Assembly: GCA_021234155.1 (NCBI GenBank)
Contig: JAJEKV010000017.1
Span: 1,293,467-1,357,466 of the forward strand
Reading direction: 5' to 3'
DNA length: 64,000 nt
Source: Isoetes taiwanensis
Lineage: Eukaryota > Streptophyta > Lycopodiopsida > Isoetales > Isoetaceae
A program made the position numbers and the translations under genes. Shown in pieces: positions 8,868 through 18,061 of the stretch. The notes under the pieces were generated by a model, which was not told the DNA's origin, did not search any database, and saw nothing but the letters and a program-made list of their open reading frames with translations. Every line of letters begins with the position of its first letter. Positions within the stretch are counted from its first letter, which is position 1.

Positions 8868-11036
8868 AGAATAGAATAGAATAGAATAGTTTTTTTTAAC
8901 GTCCACGGAGACCAATAGGTCATGGGACCCATACAATGGGCTAGTACAAAGAACAAAGTTACAGAACAAAGTTACAGAGAAGCGGACAGAGAGGTGAGAT
9001 ATTTGGATCCCTAATGGAAAAATTGAGAAGACAAGGAACACTTTTATTAGCTATCAGCCAAGTGAAAGAAGAGATCGTTTTAGAGCAATACGAGTTCCAC
9101 ACATTATGAATAAGAGACTTTGAAGCATTTGGACTAAGATTCCATCTAGATGGGACTTTCTCTGGATTCATCTTATGATTAAGAAAATCATATATGGTGC
9201 TAACCTTATACAGAGATTTTTTGTTCAACTGCCAATGAAAATCATTATCAGTAGATGGAGTTGGCCTCAAATTACAATCACCTACCTTGTATGATAGAAA
9301 ATCTTCTTGTCAGAGCCAATACCCTTAATTTTCATTTTTAAGGCAGACCTGGTAATCCATATGTCCATGGTCCAAAGATCTCCAATTAAATTCAGATTAT
9401 GAGATCTCCATTTTTTATAGATTTGAGGGTGTTTCATCGCAAGCACACAAGTAGCATTGTCCTTGAAGATTGGGGCCCAGAAGATTGGCATGTTGGAATG
9501 AATGTGAGGCACATTTGGATACGAAAGCAGAATAAATATTGTTCCAAGCCTTAATAAAGTTCCTCATCATAGGGGATATATTTGCAGCAGGCTTCAGATC
9601 ATAGAATGCTGAGTTTGGAAGCATATGAGGAATGGAAGGATGGCCCTGGGACTTGCTTGCATTTATCCAATAATTAATAAATAGAGAGGCAGCACTTAAT
9701 GAAACATTGAGAGCTTTCCAAATGAATTTACCAGCAAGAGCTTGAGCTTGTTTATGAAGATCTTTGCAATTGAGGCCTCCTATATTCTTCTTTCTTACAA
9801 TAGAATCCCAATTTATCATATGATTTCCATTCCAGATAAAATCTCTGATAATTTTCTCAATTTGCTTATAAACCTTTGCTGGGGCCACCAAGGCAGAGGA
9901 AAAGTAAACATGAGAGCTAGCAAGAACATTATTAGCAATAACAATTCTGCCTGCTAAAGAAAGACTATTCCTGTAAGAATGGAGTTTAGCACGAATCATA
10001 TCAACAATAGGAGCCCAGAGACTTGATATATTAGAATGCAGAGACAAAGGTATACCTAAAAGCTTGGAAGCTTGAGTGGTGTTGATAACTTTAATGCCAG
10101 CAATTTGCTTATCAGGGATATCTCCAAATAATGATACACTTATCAAGATTTAAGTGAACACCTGAAGCAGCAATGATATTAAGAAAGTTTAATATATTAT
10201 TTGGATCATTCTTGAGAAAAGAGAAGGTATCATATGCATAATGAGGGATGATGAGAGAGCTATTAGGAATTTTAAGGCCAATGACCTTACTGTTTTCTTG
10301 GTGATGCAGGATAGCTCTAGTCAGCAATTCAGTAACCATAATAAAGAGATAAGGAGCAAGAGGGCAACCTTGTCTGGCACCTTTTGCAAGAGAGAAAACA
10401 GGGCCAGGAGATCCATTGATAAGAACAGTCGAGGTTGCTTTTTGGTTCAATCCCAGAGTGAGACTGATAAGAGAAGGCTGAAAGCCAAGCTTTTCCATAG
10501 CAAAAGCAATGAAGTCCCACCTAATTGTATCAAAAGCCTTTCTGAAATCAAGTTTAAGCAAGATGCAATTCTGATTAGAGAGCTTATTCCAATGAAGGCC
10601 TTCCATGGCAGCAATATAATTCTCTAGGATAAATCTATTAGGAAGAAAAACAGATTGATTCAAACTAATGCAATTCTGCAAATAATCCTTGATTTTGAGA
10701 GCAATGATTTTGGCACAAATTTTGTAAGTAGAATTTGTTAAAGAGATTGGTGATCAAAAGCCTTTAATAAAAGCCATGAAATCATGCTTCATAACATCCC
10801 AGAATAGCAAATAAAATTTAGGGGGGGAAGCCATCTGGACCAGGGGATTTTCCATGCTTAAAGCTCTTAAGAACATCATAAATTTCATCAATGGAGGGAA
10901 TTTGGATCATATTATTGTCAATCATAGGAGGGATAGATGGGATGATTCTATTAATAAGGTATTGAAAATTGTTTGCTCTAGAAATATCAGAAGCATCCCT
11001 TGCATTGTTCAAGTTAGCCTCATGTTATTCATCAGT
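8868..11036 (-). mobile_element. L1-like LINE, 5'-truncated, with (TTCTA)n 3' tail
   Basis: Reading on the minus strand: RT, zinc-binding domain, a short 3' end, then a pentamer tail (8868-8889). The 3' motif at 8890-8930 (minus strand: GTCCCATGACC...GGTCTCCGTGGACGTT) recurs at several other LINE ends in the window, so this copy ties that 3' motif to a zf-RVT-type LINE body. The 5' end is at about 11036 next to the 45-bp repeat. Coding frames are broken. Confidence 0.8.
8940..11012 (-). pseudogene. LINE ORF2: reverse transcriptase and zf-RVT
   Basis: On the minus strand from 11012: 'LKSFKHGKSPGPDGFPP' (RT motif 0/1), then 'LLKLDFRKAFDTIRWDF' (first catalytic Asp), 'AKGARQGCPLAPYLFIM' (motif B), and 'IIPHYAYDTFSF' at about 10228-10245. 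The last is where Phe/Tyr-Ala-Asp-Asp belongs; it reads Tyr-Ala-Tyr-Asp, so a catalytic Asp is lost. 'ASKLLGIPLSL' and 'LAGRIVIANNVLAS' are the thumb region. From 9270 'FTWLIANKSVPCLLNFSIRD' and 'ISPLCPLLCNF' are the zinc-binding domain. Frameshifts lie near 10112-10146, 10700-10800 and 9280-9415. The endonuclease is missing, so the copy is dead. Confidence 0.88.
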
Positions 11037-11081
11037 TTGGAAAACATTGCTACAGGCATACAATGACAAAGCCGCAGAGTT
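11037..11081. repeat. 45-bp direct repeat, right copy
   Basis: Partner of 8635-8679. It is itself bracketed by two copies of 'CCTCATRTTATTCATCAGT' (about 11018-11036 and 11089-11107), so the border of the LINE here is a composite. Confidence 0.9.
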
Positions 11082-11238
11082 CTATTCAGCCTCATATTAT
11101 TCATCAGTGAGTGGAATTTAGGGCAACTCCCTGATATTCTTACAATGAATAAGGCTACGTGATGGAAGAGGGCTAAGACTTTTCTTCCTTTGGATTATCT
11201 CAAAAGATGCAGAAGGTGTTATGCAATTAAACAAGGCA
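11082..11238. other. Short unassigned segment
   Basis: It repeats a LINE-edge string at its left end and otherwise has no recognised content up to the TRIM target-site duplication. Confidence 0.3.
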
Positions 11239-11357
11239 ACAATTGTGATGATTAACCATCAGGTCTGGAGCGTGTGATTCGCTTTCATTCAAATCATCGT
11301 GGTTTTTTCGATTAGGACAACTACCACTCCAGAGGTAGTGGGTTCAAGACCAGTTTA

Positions 11358-12368
11358 GGGCTATTTCCCACTCGCCATTAAGTTAAGTTAATTTAACCAA
11401 TTGGTTATCTCTTAACTTAACTAAAAAGAGATTATGCTTTCGCATTAAGGTCGTTAAGTTAAGACTAACTTAATGGATTATGAAGGTAAAGATTCCCACT
11501 ACATTTGTTAGGGATCACTTAGGTTAAATTCGTAAAATCAACTTAGCTTAACGTTCATAATGAGTTGGTGCTTCACACTAGTAGTTAAGAACCTTTGTTA
11601 GGTTAGAGTTAACTAAGTCCATTTCTGACTTTAGTTAAGAGACGCCATTAAGTTAAAGATATCATACAAGGTTAATTTTCTATCTCTTTTCAGTCTATAA
11701 TCCGATATTTTTGTCTCTATTTTCTCTCTCTCTCTATTCACTTTTTGAACCTCAATTTGGATGTCTCATTATTTTTGGTGGGTGTCACATTTTCTTGGCG
11801 TTGGAAAAACTATATATGCTTCTTGAAAAAATCTAAAAGATGTTTCCCCTATCGAAAAAAGAACCACAAAGTCTAGTCATTAGATGTTTAGATATGCCCA
11901 AAATATGCTCCAAGGTCCCAAAACTAACCCCCAATTCAATTCAATCCTAATGAATTGTCCCTTGAGCGAAGGCGATCCAAAAAACTTTTCATCCTCGAGC
12001 TAGTCTAACTATTCAAATAGGAGAAATAAGCCATTTTTATATAAAAATCAAAATAACCTAACTAGATTGTTACCCCTTTCTCACTTAACAGTTAGGTTAA
12101 GTTAGTTCTTAATCGAGTTAAGTGTACCTCTCCTAGGTCACTTAAATTCTAGTTTAAAATAAGGGGAACAGTTAAAGTTTTAACTTAACTTAACTTAACT
12201 TAACTTAACTTAACTATTATCAGTATGAAAGTGGCCTAGATAAGTTAACCATAGTTAAAATTTAACCAAGTCCTAACTTAACTGGTAGTAACTTAAGTGC
12301 TAGTGTGAAAGCAAGTTTTCTTTATTTGCCCTATTTAACCTAACTTAACAGCTAGTGGGAATTGACCC
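11358..12368. mobile_element. Tourist/PIF-Harbinger-type MITE, 1011 bp
   Basis: Imperfect terminal inverted repeats start GGGCTATTTCCCACT (left) and GGGTCAATTCCCACT (right, reverse complement) and stay similar for about 35 bp through 'TTAAGTTARGTTAA'. A 3-bp direct repeat TTA flanks the element (11355-11357 and 12369-12371). A TTA duplication with GG-starting inverted repeats is characteristic of PIF/Harbinger and its Tourist MITEs. The interior is non-coding and saturated with TTAAC/GTTAA words. The insertion is proven by the uninterrupted paralogous LTR at 12556-12693. Confidence 0.88.
12181..12225. repeat. (TAACT)9 microsatellite inside the MITE
   Basis: Nine perfect TAACT units. The same word is scattered through the MITE ends, so the run probably arose by local expansion of the element's own sequence. 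Confidence 0.9.
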
Positions 12369-12540
12369 TTAGACCCTTAAATCTGATAGTATGATTTGGA
12401 TAACTCATGCCCTAGTGGTCTGGGCAACTCGTAATAGGGTTGGGGTTCCAGATGATTGTACTCCTTGATTTCAGTCCCATGCAGATCGATTTCAGTCCGC
12501 CCCGAATTTCCTCGGTTGCAAGCCTTCAGGGAGGGGGGCC

Positions 12541-12555
12541 TTGAGGGGAGGATAG
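12541..12555 (+). promoter_or_regulatory. Polypurine tract of the TRIM
   Basis: TTGAGGGGAGGATAG, immediately 5' of the right LTR start TGTAACG. Position is what identifies it. Confidence 0.7.
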
Positions 12556-12693
12556 TGTAACGATTAACCGTCAAGTCTAGAGCGTGTGATTTGATTTTAC
12601 CCAAATCATCATGACCTTTTCGGTTAGGATGCACAGCGACCACTTCAGAGGTAGTGAGTTCAAGTCCCGTTTAGACTCTTAAATGTGACAACA
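12556..12693 (+). repeat. Right LTR of the TRIM
   Basis: 138 bp from TGTAACGATTAACC to GTGACAACA, followed by the ACAAT target-site duplicate. It is uninterrupted and so shows the empty site of the MITE (GTTTAGACTCTTAAAT at about 12669-12684). Confidence 0.85.
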
Positions 12694-12698
12694 ACAAT

Positions 12699-12990
12699 TA
12701 TATGTATTCGATTTAGATGTGATATGTCGAGGATGTTGGAGAGGAATCTTATACCAATCCGAGATATATAAAACAAAATCAACTATATGATTGAATTCTT
12801 ATACCATGTTGGTTACATTGAGGAAGCATGCATCCTTTTTTAAGAAACTGCATGCCATGTTGGTTACATTGAAGAACATGGCACGGAAATACACGGCGCT
12901 CGACCCTAGGCATCATTGACATAAGGAGAAGTACATGAGAAGTACAGGTCGATCCTTGAAGTTGCATCACACAGGTCTGTAGGCTCTGTT
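12699..12990. repeat. Minisatellite-like locus, left part (about 50-bp units)
   Basis: Two tandem copies of a unit containing 'CATGTTGGTTACATTGA' occur at 12801-12880. Further units are found at 17750-17860, on the other side of the intervening LINE. The rest of the segment is unassigned. Confidence 0.6.
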
Positions 12991-13096
12991 TAAGGCTGGT
13001 TGGGTCATTGCACTGCAGGTCGATTTTGGATAGGCCGTTTTTGGATCTGTACAACCAGAACAATCTGTACCGAAACTCTGTAACAGATCCAGACCC

Positions 13097-13920
13097 ATGG
13101 CTAAGGAAAAAAAACCAGGAAAAAATGGGAGAAGAGATTCCCAGGTGGATACTTTGGTTGATACTGGGGGAACCTCTGAGGAATGCCTGGACTTGCTCCA
13201 ACTTGTTCTGCAAGTAACTCTTGACTTGAAAACAATGACAAGTGAGTTGAAGACATTAAGAGAAGAGCAAAAGAAAATGTCTGCAGATTTGAAGGCTTCA
13301 AGAGATGAGACAAGAGCAATTGCAGTAAAGTTGAAGGCATCTAGGGAAGAAGTAAAGGACCACATAAAGAAATTAATAAGCTCAAAAAGGACATCGATGA
13401 ACTAGAAGAGAGAATTGAGGAATTACGAGATAACCAAGGTACAGAAACATGATTTGGCATTCCTCCTACAGATCAATTGGTAGCACAAATCACGTCCTCG
13501 ATTGGAAGCCAATTATCAGAACAGGAGGATAAAGCATTAAGATCCAAAAATATATTAGTAATGGCCCTCAAAGAGGAAGAAGGAGAAAATGTTTCAGAAA
13601 TAGTAGATGATCTTTTCCAGAATACTATGCATCTTGCAAAGTGGACACATTCATTGTAGAAGAATTGGTAAGAGAATAAATGGCCGATCAAGATCAATCT
13701 TGCTGAAATTTGGGAATGTGAAAACAAGAACACGCGTTATGCAACACAGAAGTCATCTCAAAGGCCGTAAAATATGGCTTAATGATGAACGTACTATGCA
13801 ACAACAGAAAGAACGCAAATTGCTGTTATAAGAAGTACGAAAATTGAAAGACGAAGGTAAAGACGCTTATATTGTGTATAATAAATTGGCGATTAGAAAC
13901 CAGGATACATAGAAATGTGA
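13097..13920 (+). pseudogene. LINE ORF1-like protein (coiled coil plus RNA-binding region)
   Basis: Frames read through with breaks. 13097-13405 is a strong coiled coil ('TSELKTLREEQKKMSADLKA', then 'KLKASREEVKDHIKKLI') continuing after a frameshift ('DIDELEERIEELRDN'). 13477-13850 shows 'RSKNILVMALKEEEGENVSE', then 'ILLKFGNVKTRTRVM' and 'LKGRKIWLNDERTMQQQKER', the RRM-like and C-terminal layout of L1-type ORF1 proteins, which coat the LINE RNA. Stops at 13452, 13657 and elsewhere show it is dead. ATG at 13097 is the first in the coiled-coil frame. Confidence 0.75.
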
Positions 13921-14951
13921 GACCCTTTCGTTTCTAGTTTGGAATGTACATGGCTTGAGTGAGAATACAGTAATCAGCAACTTGCAGATGTTTTCTGAAC
14001 ATGATGTGCTATAGGAATTTGGAAACATGAAACCAATAGAGTATTGGATATATTAGGATTTGTTTTGCTAGATTCCGTCTGGAATGTCCAAGGTAGTAGT
14101 AGACGAGGATAAGGCTGTATTGCATGCTATATTCGAAAGGATGTTAGCAATTCAGTCACACTGATAAGCAAAGATAAATTCTCTCCATACATCTGGTTGA
14201 AAATATCTTCAGGTATGACTACGATTTATATAGCTATTGTGTATTTTGCTCATTTAGATCCATATCCGGCATCTGTGTATGGGACGAATGAATTGAGTGT
14301 AAAAGATCCTCTTATGCATCTTGCAGAAGATATATCAAAATATAGACAAAATGAAAAGGTGTTCATAGCTGGAGACTTGAATAGAAGACTTGCCAGTAGA
14401 CAAGCATCATTGCTTTCAGATGAAGGAAACATTTTATGGTTGAATGAACATTCAGATGACTGTTTTGTTGTCCACGCCAATCGCTAGATATTGTAAAGAA
14501 TAAGATGGGTGCACATGTTCTTGCTTTATGTGAATTCTTTAACTTCATTGTATTCAATGGTCTTGCGAGATTTCCAGGCACAAACTATTTTACTTGTGCC
14601 CAACCAAATGGACGTAGTGCTATTGATTTTTTGCTTGGAGATCCAGAGGCAATTGGGTATGTGAGAGATTTTACATTCTTAGAAAGAAATCCAGATTTGG
14701 ATCGTATTCCTTTCATGTTTCATTTGAATGCCAATATTGTGAAACGCACATATGCTTTATGTCCTCCCCCAAAAGTAGAACTTGTTTATAAATTGGCAGA
14801 TAAATATGGAAGTGCATTGGCACCTAAATTAGAGGAGATACATTTACAGGAATCCCTAGAAGAGAAAAGCAGCATACTGACTAGTGCTATAGTCAGTACA
14901 GTCGGGGATGTCTTTGCTACATTCAGGAGACGCTATAATAAATGGTTTTGA
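13921..14951 (+). pseudogene. LINE endonuclease (exonuclease-endonuclease-phosphatase fold)
   Basis: The domain opens with 'LSFLVWNVHGLS' (the N-W/N-x-x-G motif), continues in broken frames, and from 14197 reads 'TTIYIAIVYFAHLDPYPA' and 'KVFIAGDLNRRLASRQ' (the G-D-F/L-N catalytic motif). After a stop at 14487, 14505-14951 continues with 'FNGLARFPGTNYFTCAQPNG' and 'SAIDFLLGD' (S-x-I-D). The final Ser-Asp-His box reads Asp-Arg-Ile-Pro ('LDRIPFMFHL'), so a catalytic His is missing. The enzyme would nick target DNA to prime reverse transcription. Confidence 0.82.
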
Positions 14952-15838
14952 TGCCAATTGCCTTAAGGCAAAAAGGGAGTGCATGAAATCTACAGATCCT
15001 CTGATTCATAAACAGTATAAAAATTTGGTCAAGCAAAAACAGAGAGATTGGAACTGCAAGCACCAGGAAAGAGTGATGCAAGAAGTGGACAGAGATCCAA
15101 AACGTTTTTGGAACATGTCATCTAATAGCACAATAGATACAGGTAATTTGGATTGTGCGGGAGACGCTATACCCATATTCACATGTGAAGATGTACAAAT
15201 AGCCCATAAAAAAATGAAAAATGGTTGCACATAGGGTATATCAATTGAGTTGTGGTCTTTTGGCGGATTTATGCAATGACGCACTTTTGAGAGGGTATTT
15301 TCCTACAGAATGATGTCTAAATAGAGTTGTGCCGGTGCATAAGACTGGTGATAAAGACGACATAAGAAACTATAGAACCATTCTTGTGAGCAGTACATTT
15401 GCTAAACTATTTGCCTCGATGTTTGAGCATGAGGTTACATGCTGGGCAGATGAGCAAAATATAAGATCACCAGGGCAAGCAGGTTTTCGTACGAATCACT
15501 CTACTTTGGACCACCTAGTCACTTTGAGAGCGCTCACGGAAGGGGAGAAGGGTGCAGGTAATAAGAGGTTTTTATCATTTATAGATTTAACTAAAGCCTT
15601 TGATAGAGTGAATCCTACACATCTTGCTGAGCGTGTCTTTATAATCAAGCTCTGGTTGAGCTTTCTTTTCCTTTCTCAGGATCTGATCAAATAAAAAATA
15701 CAATTGGACTTAAACAGGGCTGCCCCTGCTCTCCTACTCTTTTTGGACTGCTCATTGATAAACTTGAATGTTGGATGACGAGATTAGGTGGCATGGGAGC
15801 AAGGCTTGGCAAATACGTACTGCAAGTGCTAATGTTTG
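14908..15838 (+). pseudogene. LINE RT, N-terminal linker and palm up to the catalytic box
   Basis: 'WFDANCLKAKRECMKSTD' and 'QYKNLVKQKQRDWNCKHQER' are the basic linker between endonuclease and RT. From 15329 'VHKTGDKDDIRNYRTI' is RT motif 1, 'SPGQAGFRTNHSTLDHL' motif 2, and 'FLSFIDLTKAFDRVNPTHL' motif A with its Asp. 'TIGLKQGCPCSPTLFGLLID' (after a frameshift near 15690) is motif B. The frame then reads '...LQVLMFV' into the hAT MITE insertion at 15839. Several stops precede the insertion. Confidence 0.85.
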
Positions 15839-16172
15839 CAGTGTTGTTACGTACTTACTGTACCTGTACGGTACTGTAAGTATTGTACGTATCATACCTC
15901 GTAACGTACCTCTGAGTTTTTAACGTACCGAAAAAAAAACAAGTACGTTAAAAAGTGTTGTTACCGTACCTATAAAATACGTACCATACCTATAAAATAC
16001 TTATAAAATACTTACAATACGTACCGTACCTATAAAATACTTACCGTACTTGTGTTGAAAACTACCAAAATTTGACACAAAAACAATGCATTTTTTATTC
16101 CGTACGTACCGTACCTCTGGTACGGTACGCTAAGTACTTGAAAGTTACCGTACCCGTACGGATACAACACTG
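15839..16172. mobile_element. hAT-type MITE, 334 bp
   Basis: Terminal inverted repeats CAGTGTTGT (perfect 9 bp, then similar) face inward, and an exact 8-bp duplication AATGTTTG flanks the element (15831-15838 and 16173-16180). An 8-bp duplication with CA-G-starting inverted repeats is the hAT signature. The interior is non-coding and packed with about twenty GTAC palindromes, mostly in 'CCGTACC' or 'ACGTAC' words. It lies inside the RT catalytic box of the host LINE, whose frame continues on the far side. Confidence 0.9.
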
Positions 16173-16795
16173 AATGTTTGTGGATGATATAATGTTGATA
16201 TCAAGAGATGCATGTGGGCTACAGAGACACTTAGACGTGCTTGAGTCCTTTTGCACATCGAAGCAAATGCAGATTAACATAACACAAGTAAAAAATTATG
16301 GTGTTTGGTGGCAAGGATTGCACTATATTTACAGTGGATGGTGTCCCCTTGCAAAAGGTAACATAATATAAATATCTTGGAATTGATATGACATGCAATT
16401 GCAGGTGGACAAGGGCTGCCGAAAAACGTGCTTCAAGAGGGTTGCGAGCCTTTTATCATATGCTATATCAATGCAGGCTCAATAATTTTGAACATTGGAA
16501 ATTAAGAAGATTGCTTTTTGAAGTTCAAGTGAAAACAATCATTTTGTTTGATAGCCCAGCTTGGGGGCCGAGATTATCTCGGAAATGCTGGAATGCCATT
16601 GAGAATGTGCATAAGTGAGCTTGGTGCAAAGCCACAAACACCATATTGCATGATGTTAGCTGAGACAGGCATGTTACCATTAGAGGCTGAAGCATTGTGC
16701 AGAACAATAGTATGTTAACAGGGTTCTTACAATGGGCGAGGAAAGATTTCCTCGCCTAGCCCTTGAACAATTCAAGGAAATGTTGGTATTGTGTC
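16173..16795 (+). pseudogene. LINE RT, catalytic box onward
   Basis: 'MFVDDIMLISRDACGLQRHL' resumes directly after the hAT MITE and includes the catalytic Asp-Asp. 'YLGIDMTCNC' (after a frameshift near 16370) and 'LRAFYHMLYQCRLNNFEHWK' are the thumb region. 'IILFDSPAWGPRLSRKCWN' is the 'L-Y-G-x-E-x-W'-like motif of this LINE class. The sequence continues, with stops, to the L1 insertion near 16796. Confidence 0.8.
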
Positions 16796-17049
16796 GTGAA
16801 AAAATTTCAAAGCTTTCTGGTGTTCCCGGGATTAGTAGAGCGGAAGTTTGCCATTTGGCGGGACTTCTTGGGTGTTGTAGATGGTGATGGTCGATTTATG
16901 CAATGCCAGAGTCTGATTTTACGTGAGTTTGTTGTGGGGCGTCGAGGTATCGTTGTCTCTTTGGGGCAGTTCTCCTTCCTCCTCACTTGCTTTGTAACAT
17001 TACCATTCTTTTAATATATTGATGACACAGTTCTTCAAAAAAAAAAAAA
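16796..17049 (+). mobile_element. 5'-truncated L1 fragment with poly(A), inserted in the LINE
   Basis: 'KFQSFLVFPGLVERKFAIW' and 'DFLGVVDGDGRFM' match the C-terminus of the L1 copies at 31853 and 56877 (minus strand). A 3' UTR and a 13-base A run (about 17037-17049) follow, and host LINE sequence resumes at 'TGGTGTGCTAAATGGC'. A short A-rich target duplication (GAAAAAA) is possible but merges with the tail. Confidence 0.8.
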
Positions 17050-17700
17050 TGGTGTGCTAAATGGCTTGGACAAGACAACTGGCCGATGTTACATAAATAT
17101 AAGGCAGTTTTTGTGGAGGTTAAAGCTTGTGTGGTAAAGGAAATGTGGAGGCTCGAACCTGACAAGGATGTTAAGAAAAGCTTTTATCTTGATGACATCA
17201 ATAATTTGGACACATATAAAGAATAGGATTACTTGCTTTCCAATATCAGCAGAAAGAACCGCATATTGATTTCTCAATTGCAGTTATCATCACACCATCT
17301 ACACATCGAAACAGGTAGACGAAATGGTACACCTCATAATGAGAGATTTTGTCTATGATGTCTAGACCTTGAAACTGAAACAGAGAAACATGTTTTTTGA
17401 AATATTCAGCATACGAGAACATCAGAGTTAGAAAGTTCAGACTCTAAAAATAGAATAGAATAGAATAGAATAGTTTAGACTCTAAGAGAACTATTAGAAA
17501 TGACAGCTCATAAATTGAGTACGTATCTTAGGGATGTTTGGATGGAGCATACAGATGTCATAAGCTTATTTAATCTCATGGAAGATTTTGATATTTCAGG
17601 CGCTTCGGATTGAGTGCCTATCTATATATATTCCATAATTGTATTATGTATGTATATGTTTGCCATAGAGGCTCGGGGGCCTAAAATGGCTTGATCAATA
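17050..17700 (+). pseudogene. LINE C-terminal region and 3' end
   Basis: Broken frames hold 'RNRILISQLQLSSHHLHIET' and 'GTPHNERFC' with 'ETEKHVF', a Cys/His pattern like the C-terminal CCHC region of Jockey/L2-type RTs. 'LSTYLRDVWMEHTDVISLFN' follows. The 3' end carries 'GCCATAGAGGCTCGGGGGCC' and an AATAAATC-type end. Confidence 0.6.
17439..17485. repeat. Microsatellite-only insertion with target-site duplication
   Basis: AGACTCTAA occurs at 17439-17447 and again at 17477-17485. Between them is only AAATAGAATAG... (about five ATAGA units) and three T. ATAGA equals the 3' tail of the LINE at 8868, so this looks like a reverse-transcription insertion that copied nothing but the tail. Confidence 0.75.
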
Positions 17701-17900
17701 AATCAAACTAAATTGAGGACACAGAAGTTCTTTTTTAAGAAACTAGAAGTTCCTTTTGAAGAAATTGCATGCCATCTTGGTTACATTGAGGAAGCAGTTT
17801 TTCAAGAAATTGCATGCTATGTTGGTTATAGGAAGCAAAAGTCTTTTTCAAGATGTTCTTGCATGATTAAGTGTTTCGAGGCCTATAAATGTATGGTGAT
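17701..17900. repeat. Minisatellite-like locus, right part
   Basis: Units with 'TTGCATGCCATCTTGGTTAC' (17766) and 'TTGCATGCTATGTTGGTTA' (17810) are spaced about 50 bp. Together with 12800-12880 they frame the LINE. The plus frame reads as a protein-like repeat (EEIACHLGYIEEA / QEIACYVGYRK), but no gene is supported. Confidence 0.6.
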
Positions 17901-18061
17901 GTAGAGTTAGCAAACCAATGCCTTGACCAAGTTGTCCAAATACGCCACTATAAAAGTATTAGGTAACACGATAGCTCTACAGGACTTTTAAATTGCAGTC
18001 TATTCCCAATGTAAAGAGCCATTCAGCTCTTCCATCAAATGTGACTATAAGGAAAAGCGAT
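17901..18061. other. Unassigned sequence before the large duplication
   Basis: No recognisable content. Identity with the second unit starts abruptly at 18062. Confidence 0.4.

Larger units (their letters stand above)
11244..12391 (+). repeat. Left LTR of the TRIM, interrupted by a MITE
   Basis: The LTR comprises 11244-11357 plus 12372-12391; the middle is the MITE and one TTA duplicate. It aligns to the right LTR over its whole length with mainly transitions plus about four missing bases near 11320. It includes a B-box-like string (GGTTCAAGACC). Confidence 0.85.
11244..12693 (+). mobile_element. TRIM (miniature LTR retrotransposon) carrying a nested MITE
   Basis: Two direct repeats of 134 bp (MITE removed) and 138 bp begin TGTRAYGATTAACC and end at CA (right) or TA (left, one transition). 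They are flanked by a perfect 5-bp direct repeat ACAAT (11239-11243 and 12694-12698). Only about 164 bp (12392-12555) separates them. A purine-rich run (TTGAGGGGAGGATAG, 12541-12555) sits directly before the right repeat, as a polypurine tract should. No coding sequence is present, so it must have been mobilised by another element. A primer-binding site was not identified. Confidence 0.85.
12990..17700 (+). mobile_element. LINE with ORF1, endonuclease and RT, not zf-RVT type
   Basis: A forward-strand non-LTR retrotransposon with a coiled-coil ORF1, an apurinic-type endonuclease, RT and a C-terminal cysteine/histidine region. It differs from the plant L1 copies elsewhere: no 'W-x-I-W-K' tail, and the RT palm reads 'VDD' rather than 'ADD'. 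Three later insertions lie in it: an hAT MITE (15839-16172), an L1 fragment (about 16796-17049) and a microsatellite-only insertion (17448-17476). The 3' end is near 17700 ('GCTTGATCAATAAATC'). Flanking minisatellite units on both sides mark the target locus. Clade (Jockey/L2-like or Tx1-like) is not resolved. Confidence 0.82.

Noticed and set aside
12377..12643. 88-residue minus-strand frame
   Set aside because: Lies across the TRIM interior and LTR; no protein features.
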